This document shows positions 1-5,703 of a stretch of DNA of 7,831 bases, one piece after another. Below the pieces are notes generated by a model. The model was not told the DNA's origin. It saw only the letters and a list, made by a program, of their open reading frames with translations, and did no database searches. The first letter of the stretch is position 1, and every line of letters starts with the position of its first letter. The position numbers were made by a program, and so were the translations under genes. Source of the stretch: Candidatus Brocadiales bacterium (lineage in GTDB: Bacteria; Planctomycetota; Brocadiia; Brocadiales; Bathyanammoxibiaceae); contig JAUQZZ010000094.1 of assembly GCA_030586765.1 (NCBI GenBank), positions 1-7,831 on the forward strand, read 5' to 3'.

Positions 1-246
1 GTCTATATCTCGGGCAAATATGGCCTCTATGACAGAAGGGCCTGCGTTGAAGAGCTTGGTCTCTATTTTGACGCCTTCCCCCAGGGACCTCTGGAAGTAC
101 CCCATAGCCAGGCCCACAAGGGGTTGGGCATGGGTCACGTTGGGAAAGAACCCTACCCTTATGGACTTCTCTTCCTTCGCTAAGAGGGTGCCAGGGCATA
201 AAAGAAGGATAACGGACAATGAAATAATTCTGGCAAAGTTGGACAT
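1..246 (-). CDS. ABC transporter substrate-binding protein, SsuA/TauA/NMT1-like (partial, N-terminal 82 residues)
   Basis: This is the periplasmic solute receptor of the importer encoded just upstream. Only the first 82 codons lie in the window; the frame is still open at base 1. The product has a basic, hydrophobic Sec-type signal peptide (about residues 1-23, ending CPGTLLA), so the mature protein would start near KEEKSIRVGFFPN. The mature start with FFPNVTHAQPLVGLA and then KLFNAGPSVIEAIFARDID is typical of the COG0715 family that binds aliphatic sulfonates, taurine, nitrate or related small compounds. The ATG at 246 follows GGAGG with a 7-base gap, and that ribosome site overlaps the end of the permease gene (13 bases between the genes). 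The lone cysteine at residue 17 sits in a poor lipobox. The exact ligand cannot be told from this fragment. Confidence 0.85.
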   Translation of the reverse strand, partial: MSNFARIISLSVILLLCPGTLLAKEEKSIRVGFFPNVTHAQPLVGLAMGYFQRSLGEGVKIETKLFNAGPSVIEAIFARDID

Positions 247-259
247 GCGATTGCCTCCG

Positions 260-1120
260 CTAATGTTCCTCTGCCAGGAGTCCCCAGCGCCTCTTGATTC
301 CCCTCTCCACTACCGCAAAAATAAGGTGGTCCACCAGCAGGCCAATGGCCACAATAACCACCATCACAGCAAAGATGAGGCTCATATCATTGAGGTCCCT
401 TCCCAGTTGGAGGAGATACCCCAGGCCGAGGTTTACATAGAGGAGTTCTCCTGCCATTAAAGACCTCCAGGCAAAGCTCCACCCCAGCTTCATCCCTGTG
501 ACAATAGCAGGGAGGGTGCCGGGGAGGATTACCTCCCAATAAAAGCGCCAGCCCTTAATCCCAAGAATCTTGGCGTTCTTTATAAAGAGAGGTGGTATCT
601 GTTTCACCCCTGCCTCTGTGGAGATGGTGATGGAGAGAAAGGAGCCCATGAAGACTACAAAAATTATAGCCCCCTGGTTTAGTCCAAACCAGAGGATGGC
701 CGCTGGTAGCCAGCAGATACTAGGGAGGGCCTGGAGGCCAAGCACTGCTGAGCCAACGGATTGCTCTAGATACCTCACCCTTCCCAAAAGAAGGCCCAGG
801 GCAACCCCAAGGACTACCGATATGGAGTATCCTATGATAAGCCTCTCCATACTTATCCCGATGCCAATGAGGAGGCTTTTATCCTCAAATCCCCTGTAGA
901 GTGTCTGGGCAACGGACACAGGAGATGGGAAGATATAGGGGGGCCAGAGCTCAAGCAGGCATAATAGCTCCCAAAGGCCCACCACCCCTGCATAAAACCC
1001 GAACTTTACCAGGTAATTTTTCCAGGGAATGGGCTTCTTTGGGTGGGCTATTGCTGGCCCTGAACCTTTCTGGTTCGGGGCCGGCTCTTTTTTAGGTAAA
1101 GTCCTCTTGTTAGGAACCAA
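260..1120 (-). CDS. ABC transporter permease, SsuC/TauC family
   Basis: Inner-membrane channel subunit of a sulfonate/taurine/nitrate-type importer, 286 residues, close to the family's usual 250-290. After a basic, proline- and lysine-rich cytoplasmic N-terminus (residues 1-35) come about six membrane spans, near 38-57, 94-113, 120-144, 150-168, 203-222 and 248-271. The segment at 182-200 (NAKILGIKG to EVILP) is the EAA-type loop that docks on the ATPase. The family also shows the periplasmic FPSPVSV motif, here at 64-70. The start is a TTG at 1120, chosen because AAGGAGGG lies 6 bases upstream, an almost ideal ribosome site. It follows the ATPase gene by 41 bases and precedes the binding-protein gene by 13, so the three are surely one operon. 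Substrate class is inferred from family and neighbours. Confidence 0.93.
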   Translation of the reverse strand: MVPNKRTLPKKEPAPNQKGSGPAIAHPKKPIPWKNYLVKFGFYAGVVGLWELLCLLELWPPYIFPSPVSVAQTLYRGFEDKSLLIGIGISMERLIIGYSISVVLGVALGLLLGRVRYLEQSVGSAVLGLQALPSICWLPAAILWFGLNQGAIIFVVFMGSFLSITISTEAGVKQIPPLFIKNAKILGIKGWRFYWEVILPGTLPAIVTGMKLGWSFAWRSLMAGELLYVNLGLGYLLQLGRDLNDMSLIFAVMVVIVAIGLLVDHLIFAVVERGIKRRWGLLAEEH

Positions 1121-1161
1121 GTCCTACCCTCCTTGTTAAGTACACGTGGCCTGCGTGCTAA

Positions 1162-2118
1162 CTAAAGTGGACCCGCACGCCGAATATGCTCCTCTAGAGC
1201 GTTATTATTTTGAATAACACTACCTGGAGTGCCTCCTACGCACTTCACCTCACACTCCGTGCAGGAGCCCTCGTCCAGCTCTTCCCTCATTACCTTCTCT
1301 ATCTCACCCCTGAGTAATTCCATCATTTCTTTTGCCAGGGCGGCCACTTCTACGCTACCGTCATCGCGGGGCCTGGGCAGGTCTATTTTATATTCCTGCT
1401 TCATACGCCCGGGTCTGCTGGATAGGACGATTACCCTGTCCGCAAGGCACACAGCCTCTCTAAGATTGTGGGTCACAAAGAGGATGGTCTTGCCTGTCTT
1501 TTCCCATATGCTCTGTAGTTCGTAGTGGAGTATCCACCGTGTCTGTGCGTCAAGGGCTGTAAAGGGCTCGTCCATGAGTAGAATTTCTGGGTCCATTGCC
1601 AGAGACCTGGCCAAGGCCACCCTCTGCCTCATGCCCCCTGAGAGTTCATGAGGGTAGGCATCTGCGAATCTGGAAAGATGAACAAGCCTGAGGAAGTCCA
1701 TTGCCTTTGCCCTTCTGACCTCTTTAGAAAGACCCCTGCTCTTCAGACCTATCTCAATATTCTTGCGGGCGGTGAGCCATGGAAAGAGTACAGACTCCTG
1801 GAACATCACTATACGGTCCATCCCCGGGCCTTTCACCCTCCTGCCATCGCAGAGGACGTCCCCGCAACCGGCCCTCTCTAGCCCAGCAACAATATTAAGA
1901 AGGGTAGTCTTACCGCACCCTGTAGGCCCTACAATACAGACGAACTCCCCCTGCCTTACATCAAAGTTTATGTCCTGGAGGGCCAGGGTGGTATTGCCAT
2001 TGGCAGACCTGAAGAGCTTGCTCACCCCTTTTAAACGGAGCTTTGTGGGTCTAGCCAAAGAAGGTTTGTTTGCAGAGTCAATGCCTCTATTCGCTTCTGC
2101 AAGGGTGCCCTTGGTCAT
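1162..2118 (-). CDS. ABC transporter ATP-binding protein, SsuB/TauB family, with C-terminal CxxCxxxC extension
   Basis: ATPase subunit that energises the neighbouring permease. In 318-residue numbering the motifs are Walker A GPTGCGKT (64-71), Q-loop Gln107 in FQES, signature LSGGMRQR (159-166), Walker B ILLMDE (179-184) and switch His217 in FVTHNL, all intact. The open frame extends 8 codons further up to 2142, but those codons contain AAGGAGG and the ATG at 2118 lies 7-8 bases after it, so 2118 is the real start. Most SsuB/TauB proteins are about 250-270 residues. Here a tail of roughly 50 residues follows a helical stretch (ALAKEMMELLRGEIEKVMREEL) and carries Cys286, Cys289 and Cys293 in CTECEVKC, a possible metal or redox site. 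Upstream, 133 bases separate it from the Rrf2 gene. The ATPase assignment is firm; the role of the tail is unknown. Confidence 0.95.
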   Translation of the reverse strand: MTKGTLAEANRGIDSANKPSLARPTKLRLKGVSKLFRSANGNTTLALQDINFDVRQGEFVCIVGPTGCGKTTLLNIVAGLERAGCGDVLCDGRRVKGPGMDRIVMFQESVLFPWLTARKNIEIGLKSRGLSKEVRRAKAMDFLRLVHLSRFADAYPHELSGGMRQRVALARSLAMDPEILLMDEPFTALDAQTRWILHYELQSIWEKTGKTILFVTHNLREAVCLADRVIVLSSRPGRMKQEYKIDLPRPRDDGSVEVAALAKEMMELLRGEIEKVMREELDEGSCTECEVKCVGGTPGSVIQNNNALEEHIRRAGPL

Positions 2119-2251
2119 TAGTGAACCTCCTTTACGATACATCTGGGGCTATAGCAGATGCCACAAGTGCAAGACAAGGTGGTCGGGTGTAAGCATCTAC
2201 ACCATTTCCAACTTTGTTACACATAAAGTCAAGAATCCATGCAAACAAAAA
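2119..2251 (-). promoter_or_regulatory. rrf2-ATPase intergenic region with two dyads; ATPase ribosome site
   Basis: This 133-base gap inside the operon ends with the AAGGAGG ribosome site of the ATPase gene (about 2125-2131). It contains a perfect 6-bp inverted repeat with a 6-base spacer, GGTGTA-agcatc-TACACC (2186-2203), and a second dyad ACTTT/AAAGT (2211-2229, 9-base spacer). A TTGACT at 2232-2227 could be a -35 box, but no good -10 lies 16-18 bases further on. The dyads may be operators or short hairpins adjusting expression of the transporter relative to the regulator. Nothing here is conclusive. Confidence 0.3.
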
Positions 2252-2701
2252 CTAGATATAATACATTGCGGCCTCGTGGTTATGTCTTTCTTGCTCCATT
2301 AAATCCTTAAGCTTAACATTCTCAATACTTTCAAGCATGGAATCATACATCTTCTTCCACAAGTCCTTTATCACGCATGAGGCCTCTACCGGACAAAGGG
2401 GCGTAGGGGATAACCTCTCGTCTACACAGTCAGAGGGGGCGAGAGAGCCCTCAAAGGTCTCTATCACCTCCCTGACGCTGATATCCTTAGGGTCCCTGGC
2501 CAGACAATGCCCACCATTTGCACCCCTCTGGCTCATCACAAGTCCTGCATTCCTCAGACTCAACAGTATCCGCTCCAGGAAAGAGGCTGGGATGTTCCTG
2601 GAGCGGGCTATCTCCCTAGAAAGCACATAGCCCTCTCCATGCCTCTTCCCTAGTTCCAAGAGGGCCAGTATGGCGTATTCGGTCTTACTAGATAACCTCA
2701 C
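2252..2701 (-). CDS. Rrf2-family transcriptional regulator, probable Fe-S-type cysteine triad
   Basis: A 149-residue DNA-binding regulator of the Rrf2/IscR/NsrR/CymR family, at the usual length. The N-terminus MRLSSKTEYAILALLELG opens the winged helix-turn-helix. Residues 26-65 contain VLSREIARSRNIPASFLERIL and the wing RGANGGHCLARDP. Three cysteines, Cys92, Cys103 and Cys109, lie where Fe-S members hold their cluster ligands; the spacing is C-X10-C-X5-C, against C-X5-C-X5-C in IscR. A helix (about 110-135) then leads to a short histidine-containing tail. The start is GTG at 2701, with AAGGCGG about 10 bases upstream, a moderate site. It stands first in the ABC operon, so it probably controls the importer and itself. 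A sulfur, redox or nitric-oxide input is plausible from the family, but the sequence does not decide it. Confidence 0.93.
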   Translation of the reverse strand: MRLSSKTEYAILALLELGKRHGEGYVLSREIARSRNIPASFLERILLSLRNAGLVMSQRGANGGHCLARDPKDISVREVIETFEGSLAPSDCVDERLSPTPLCPVEASCVIKDLWKKMYDSMLESIENVKLKDLMEQERHNHEAAMYYI

Positions 2702-2750
2702 AGCCTGGATTCCGCCTTTGTTGATAAAACCTTAGAAAAAGTAAATTGTT

Positions 2751-2778
2751 ATTATAGCGAGACAAGACCTTTTGTCAA
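2751..2778 (-). promoter_or_regulatory. sigma70-type promoter of the rrf2-ABC operon
   Basis: On the minus strand a perfect TTGACA (2778-2773) is followed after 16 bases by a perfect TATAAT (2756-2751). The likely start of transcription is near 2744, giving a leader of about 43 bases before the GTG at 2701. Both boxes match consensus, so a strong, probably repressed promoter is expected. Confidence 0.8.
2761..2776. promoter_or_regulatory. candidate operator dyad in the rrf2 promoter
   Basis: A perfect inverted repeat GACAA-gacctt-TTGTC fills most of the space between the -10 and -35 boxes and overlaps the -35. A regulator bound here would block RNA polymerase, so it is a reasonable self-regulation site for the Rrf2 protein. 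Five-base arms can arise by chance and part of one arm is the -35 box itself. Confidence 0.35.
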
Positions 2779-2875
2779 ATAAATTTTTGCTGTTTGTTAC
2801 AAGATATCTCTACCTAAATACTTACACAAGGAGGAGGGGGCGGACAGTGTAAACGCCATCCCTACAGACTCACTT

Positions 2876-2897
2876 AGAAAAGCAGAGTTAACTCTGC
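2876..2897 (-). terminator. probable intrinsic terminator of the CorC-type operon
   Basis: GCAGAGTTAACTCTGC (2882-2897) is a perfect 16-bp palindrome able to form a 6-bp GC-containing stem with a TTAA loop. On the minus strand it is followed at once by TTTTCT (2881-2876). It lies about 150 bases past the stop of the second CorC-type gene and about 100 bases before the rrf2 promoter, as expected for an operon end. The short T-run makes it moderate, and the palindrome could also be a protein-binding site. Confidence 0.55.
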
Positions 2898-3017
2898 CAC
2901 TACAAAAAGAAACCCACCGAGACACGAAGGGGAATAAAATACGCCTTGAGGCCAATCTACCTTCGGCATGACTGTCCCTATCCTTCACTACGTTTGGGAA
3001 GAGGCATCTTGCCCCTG

Positions 3018-3047
3018 AGTAGGGGCATATTACAATACGCCCCTACT
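3018..3047. repeat. short palindromic repeat with GTAGGGGC/GCCCCTAC ends, abutting a stop codon
   Basis: The arms AGTAGGGGC (3018-3026) and GCCCCTACT (3039-3047) are perfectly complementary. Read on the minus strand, the whole 28-base core (3046-3019) pairs end to end apart from its 2-4 base tip if two G-U pairs are allowed. It touches the TAA of the upstream minus-strand gene (3050-3048), so it would form a stable hairpin at the very end of that message. The same eight-base termini occur at 5704-5772. It resembles a widespread bacterial palindromic repeat type, from memory. Confidence 0.75.
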
Positions 3048-4013
3048 TTACCAGACAGAAAGCTCTCCTACTATCTCTTCTACCAGGTCTTTTATGGTTA
3101 CTATGCCCACGGCCCTGCCATCGCCATCGGTGACGATGCCCATACGCTGTTTGGCATGTCTTAGCCTGAGGAGGGCATCGTCCACAGGGAGGTCAGCCTC
3201 TAAATAGGTTGCTGGCCTTACAAAGGACCTCACCTCATCTTTACCCTCCCTGAGGAAATCCAGGAGGGTAACTATACCCACCACCTTTGACCTATCCCTC
3301 TCGTAAATAGGGACACGGGAGAATTTCTTTTCCCTGGCCAGGTCCTTAAGGGTCTCTGGGCCTACGGTATCTGGGGCCATAGTGGCCACCTCCAGGGGTA
3401 TCATAACCTTCTTTACGGGGATATTGCCCAGGGCCATGATGTTTCTGGCCATCATATTCTGATAGAGAGATACAGCACCGCCCTCTGTGCCTTCCTCCAG
3501 GAGTAAGCTCAGGCGCTGAGGGTGGAAGAAGGGACTCTCCCTTACCTCTACCCCTTTTAAGAGGAGTCGGGGTAGCCTGCTTATCCCCTTAAGGAGGATT
3601 ACCAAGGGATAAAAGAGCATAGAGGATACCTGGGTAGCGGGTACCACCTTATAGAGGAGGCTGTCGGCCTGCCTCTGGGCGATGCTTTTTGGTATTATAT
3701 CGCAGAAAATCATAAGGAAGGGGGCCAGAATCAGGGTAGTAACCAGTTCTGCCTCCAGATGGGGCAGATTCTTCTCTATGGTATAGGTGAAGGCCGCCGT
3801 GGCTATGTAATTGGCGATATTATTGCCTATAAGTATGGTGCAGAGGAGCCCCTGGGGGTCGTCCAGGAGGCGGCTGATAGTCTTTGCCGTCCACCACCCC
3901 CTTTCCTGCCGGTAGCGCAGGCGGATGCGGTTGAGGCAATAAAATCCTGTCTCCGTAGCTGAATACAAAAAAGAGAAAATTAACGCCAGTGCCAGAGGTA
4001 TATAAGTCAACAT
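3048..4013 (-). CDS. DUF21/CNNM plus CBS-pair membrane protein, CorC_HlyC domain absent
   Basis: A 321-residue integral membrane protein of the CNNM/CorC group, proposed in the family to move or regulate Mg2+, Co2+ or other cations. The DUF21 transmembrane part (about 1-180) shows SATETGFYCLN (18-28), LIGNNIANY (61-69) and DIIPKSIA (105-112), all characteristic. Two CBS motifs follow (about 197-255 and 263-320), ending GIVTIKDLVEEIVGE; in relatives such pairs bind adenine nucleotides. The chain stops right after the second CBS motif, so it lacks the C-terminal CorC_HlyC domain that its neighbour has. The ATG at 4013 lies 8 bases after the stop of that neighbour, with only a weak GAGA-like ribosome site, suggesting coupled translation from one message. 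Old 'hemolysin' names for this family carry no functional weight. Transported ion not known. Confidence 0.88.
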   Translation of the reverse strand: MLTYIPLALALIFSFLYSATETGFYCLNRIRLRYRQERGWWTAKTISRLLDDPQGLLCTILIGNNIANYIATAAFTYTIEKNLPHLEAELVTTLILAPFLMIFCDIIPKSIAQRQADSLLYKVVPATQVSSMLFYPLVILLKGISRLPRLLLKGVEVRESPFFHPQRLSLLLEEGTEGGAVSLYQNMMARNIMALGNIPVKKVMIPLEVATMAPDTVGPETLKDLAREKKFSRVPIYERDRSKVVGIVTLLDFLREGKDEVRSFVRPATYLEADLPVDDALLRLRHAKQRMGIVTDGDGRAVGIVTIKDLVEEIVGELSVW

Positions 4014-4021
4014 ATCTATCT

Positions 4022-5293
4022 CTATACAAATTCAACCATGAGCCTAGTGATGCGCCTGTTTTTGACCTCTTCCACGGCAAAAACTATGTTCTGAAACTGG
4101 GCCTTATCTCCCCTCTGGGGGATATGGCCCAGGAGGGAGACCACAAAGCCGCCGATGGTGTCAGCAGCCACTGGCTCCAGTTCTACGCCAAAGGTCTCAC
4201 ACCAGTTCCTCAGGCTCAGGTGGCCGTGGACCATGTAGCGGTTGCCCCCCAGTTTTTTAATGGTCTCCTCGTAACGCTCCGTCTCGTCCTGTATCTCACC
4301 CACTACCTCTTCCAGGATATCCTCCAGGGTTATCAGGCCTGCCGTGCCCCCATATTCGTCGGCTACTATAGCCATCTGCTGGTGCTCCTTGCGGAATTCC
4401 CTGAGAAGGCTCTCAATAGTCATAGTCTCTGGCACAAAGGGTATGGGCTTCACCACCTCTCTGAGGGAGACCCTGGGGTTGAGGAAGACGTCCTTAGCAT
4501 AAACCGCCCCCAGGATATTATCGCTGGTCCCTTCATACACGGGTATCTTTTTATAGTTGGTCTTGCGGGCAAGGCTCAGGAAATCCTCCACAGGACGGGA
4601 TATATCAAAAAAGGTAACATCTACCCTGGGTACCATAACATCCTTAACCTTCATCCTCCCAAAATCCAGCACGGCATGGATCATAGTCCGCTCCACAGGC
4701 TCCACCACCCCATGCCTCTCACTGAGGGCCAGCATGAACTTCAGCTCTTCCATGGTAATATAGGGCTCTACAGGGCCCCTCTTACCAAAGAGCCGTACCA
4801 GCCCGTCCACCAACCAGGTAATGGGCACCCTGACAGGCCAGAGGAGCTTTTCTAGCCCGTAGATGGGCAAGGCTATGTAGCGGGAAAAATGCTCAGGAAT
4901 CCTGACAGCAACACTCTTAGGTAGCACCTCCCCAAATACGACAACCATAAGGAGGCCACCAAAGCCCACCAGTCCTGCCCAGAAAGGCCCACTGGTGTCA
5001 TCGGCCCTCAAGACCTCCTGGGAAATACCGTAGGAAAGGCTGAAGAAGGCCACATTTACCACGTTGTTTGCTAGAAGGATGGTTATGAGGAGTCTCTTGG
5101 GAGAGCTTACCAGCCGTGCTATCATCTTCCCGACTTGACTGCCCTCGGCATCAAGCCTCTTAACATCCTCCCTGGTCAAGGAGAAAAGGGCCGTCTCAGA
5201 GGAAGAAAAGAGGGCAGAAAGGCACAACAGTACCCCCATAAGGGAAAATACCCATATCCATTCCATTAAGATAAATCCACTAACTTCTGGCAC
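4022..5293 (-). CDS. HlyC/CorC-type transporter: DUF21, CBS pair and CorC_HlyC domain
   Basis: A 423-residue full-length member of the CNNM/CorC family, linked in characterised relatives to Mg2+/Co2+ homeostasis. Order of parts: short N-terminus; DUF21 membrane domain (about 11-195) with SSSETALFSLT (31-40), LLANNVVNVAF (73-83) and GEVLPKSVAVR (121-131); CBS pair (about 215-335) with KDVMVPRVD and ADEYGGTAGLITLEDILEE; and C-terminal CorC_HlyC domain (about 348-421, YMVHGHLSL to RLMVEFV). The GTG at 5293 is taken as the start because GGAGGT lies 7 bases upstream; an internal ATG at codon 10 has no such site. It is the first gene of a two-gene operon with the shorter paralogue downstream, the pair possibly forming a heteromer. 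A consensus promoter and long leader precede it. Confidence 0.94.
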   Translation of the reverse strand: MPEVSGFILMEWIWVFSLMGVLLCLSALFSSSETALFSLTREDVKRLDAEGSQVGKMIARLVSSPKRLLITILLANNVVNVAFFSLSYGISQEVLRADDTSGPFWAGLVGFGGLLMVVVFGEVLPKSVAVRIPEHFSRYIALPIYGLEKLLWPVRVPITWLVDGLVRLFGKRGPVEPYITMEELKFMLALSERHGVVEPVERTMIHAVLDFGRMKVKDVMVPRVDVTFFDISRPVEDFLSLARKTNYKKIPVYEGTSDNILGAVYAKDVFLNPRVSLREVVKPIPFVPETMTIESLLREFRKEHQQMAIVADEYGGTAGLITLEDILEEVVGEIQDETERYEETIKKLGGNRYMVHGHLSLRNWCETFGVELEPVAADTIGGFVVSLLGHIPQRGDKAQFQNIVFAVEEVKNRRITRLMVEFV

Positions 5294-5317
5294 CTACTGT
5301 ACCTCCGTCTAAGGGGT

Positions 5318-5348
5318 GCCTACCTTGGAAGAAGGCAGGCTCCAAGGT
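5318..5348 (-). promoter_or_regulatory. two mutually exclusive hairpins in the CorC operon leader
   Basis: In the minus-strand transcript ACCTTGGA (5348-5341) can pair with TCCAAGGT (5329-5322), an 8-bp stem with an 11-base loop. The loop segment GCCTGCC (5340-5334) can instead pair with GGTAGGC (5324-5318) in a 7-bp stem with one G-U pair. The two stems share 5322-5324 and cannot coexist. The GGAGGT ribosome site (5306-5301) begins 11 bases further on. This could be a small RNA switch or chance; it matches no riboswitch class I can recognise. Confidence 0.3.
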
Positions 5349-5436
5349 GGTTTAAAAGATAAAATTACTTCCTTTTGAAGATTCAAGATATGTAGCGTTG
5401 GTGTGGGAAGAACCTCTCCATTTCAGATTCAGACCC

Positions 5437-5466
5437 ATTATAGCAGTAGGTCTTCTAGATTGTCAA
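5437..5466 (-). promoter_or_regulatory. strong sigma70-type promoter of the CorC operon, extended -10
   Basis: On the minus strand a perfect TTGACA (5466-5461) is followed after 18 bases by TATAAT (5442-5437), preceded by TGC, an extended -10 element. Transcription should start near 5430, leaving a leader of about 137 bases before the GTG at 5293. Confidence 0.8.
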
Positions 5467-5539
5467 CGGGCAAAAGCCCTCTTGCCTGCCGGCTCACGCC
5501 CTAATCCTAGGAACTGCCATGGAAGCCTGATGCCGCCAT

Positions 5540-5605
5540 TGTCACCCTGAGCGTAGCGAAGGGTCTCGCCTTTGCTAGAGATTCTTCGCTTCGCTCAGAA
5601 TGACA
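5540..5605. repeat. 66-bp imperfect inverted repeat with TGTCA/TGACA ends (MITE/REP-like)
   Basis: The 28-base arms run from TGTCACCCTGAGCG at the left to CGCTCAGAATGACA at the right and match as inverted repeats at 23 of 28 positions, around a 10-base centre. Several mismatches are G-T type, so a hairpin would hold in RNA. From memory this belongs to a kind of small repeat (TGTCATTCTGAGCGAAGCGAAG-like) seen in many copies in diverse bacterial genomes. It carries no gene and lies between the two divergent promoters. Confidence 0.75.
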
Positions 5606-5662
5606 GGAAAAGGGGCTTTCCACTGATGTCCGAACCTGCGTCCAGAGTTCAGCTTAAAGGAT

Positions 5663-5691
5663 TTGACAGTGCCTGGATTATTTGTTAAACT
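5663..5691 (+). promoter_or_regulatory. candidate promoter of the aminotransferase gene
   Basis: TTGACA (5663-5668) is followed after 17 bases by TAAACT (5686-5691), a perfect -35 with a four-of-six -10. Predicted start is near 5698, about 135 bases before the ATG at 5833, which places the palindromic repeat at 5704-5772 inside the transcribed leader. Confidence 0.55.
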
Positions 5692-5703
5692 ATCCTTCAA
5701 GCC

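Larger units (their letters stand above)
2702..3047. other. 346-base intergenic region between the CorC-type operon and rrf2
   Basis: No credible gene lies here. Reading from the right it holds the palindromic repeat touching the stop of the last CorC-type gene (3018-3047), a probable terminator (2876-2897) and the rrf2 promoter with its dyad (2751-2778). A 63-codon minus-strand frame across 2797-2988 lacks family resemblance and overlaps the terminator. I see nothing specific in 2900-3017 or 2780-2870. Confidence 0.6.

Noticed and set aside
2119..2142. Longer ATPase reading frame starting at 2142 (8 extra codons)
   Set aside because: The extra codons contain the AAGGAGG ribosome site correctly spaced for the ATG at 2118, so translation starts there.
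1763..2302. 179-codon plus-strand frame
   Set aside because: It is the antisense shadow of the ATPase and spans its gap to rrf2; the ATPase motifs on the other strand are decisive.
2797..2988. 63-codon minus-strand frame
   Set aside because: It resembles no family, lies across the probable terminator, has no clear ribosome site and is close to chance length.
3989..4855. 288-codon plus-strand frame opposite the CorC-type gene
   Set aside because: Its length comes from the codon composition of the true minus-strand gene; the protein has no recognisable domain, while the minus strand has intact DUF21, CBS and CorC_HlyC parts.
3048..5293. Hemolysin (TlyC-like) label for the two CBS proteins
   Set aside because: The name is historical; domain content fits CNNM/CorC ion-transport proteins and nothing indicates a toxin.
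5468..5479. GGGC-aaaa-GCCC mini-hairpin considered as a terminator
   Set aside because: The stem is 4 bp, no T-run follows, and no gene ends there on either strand.
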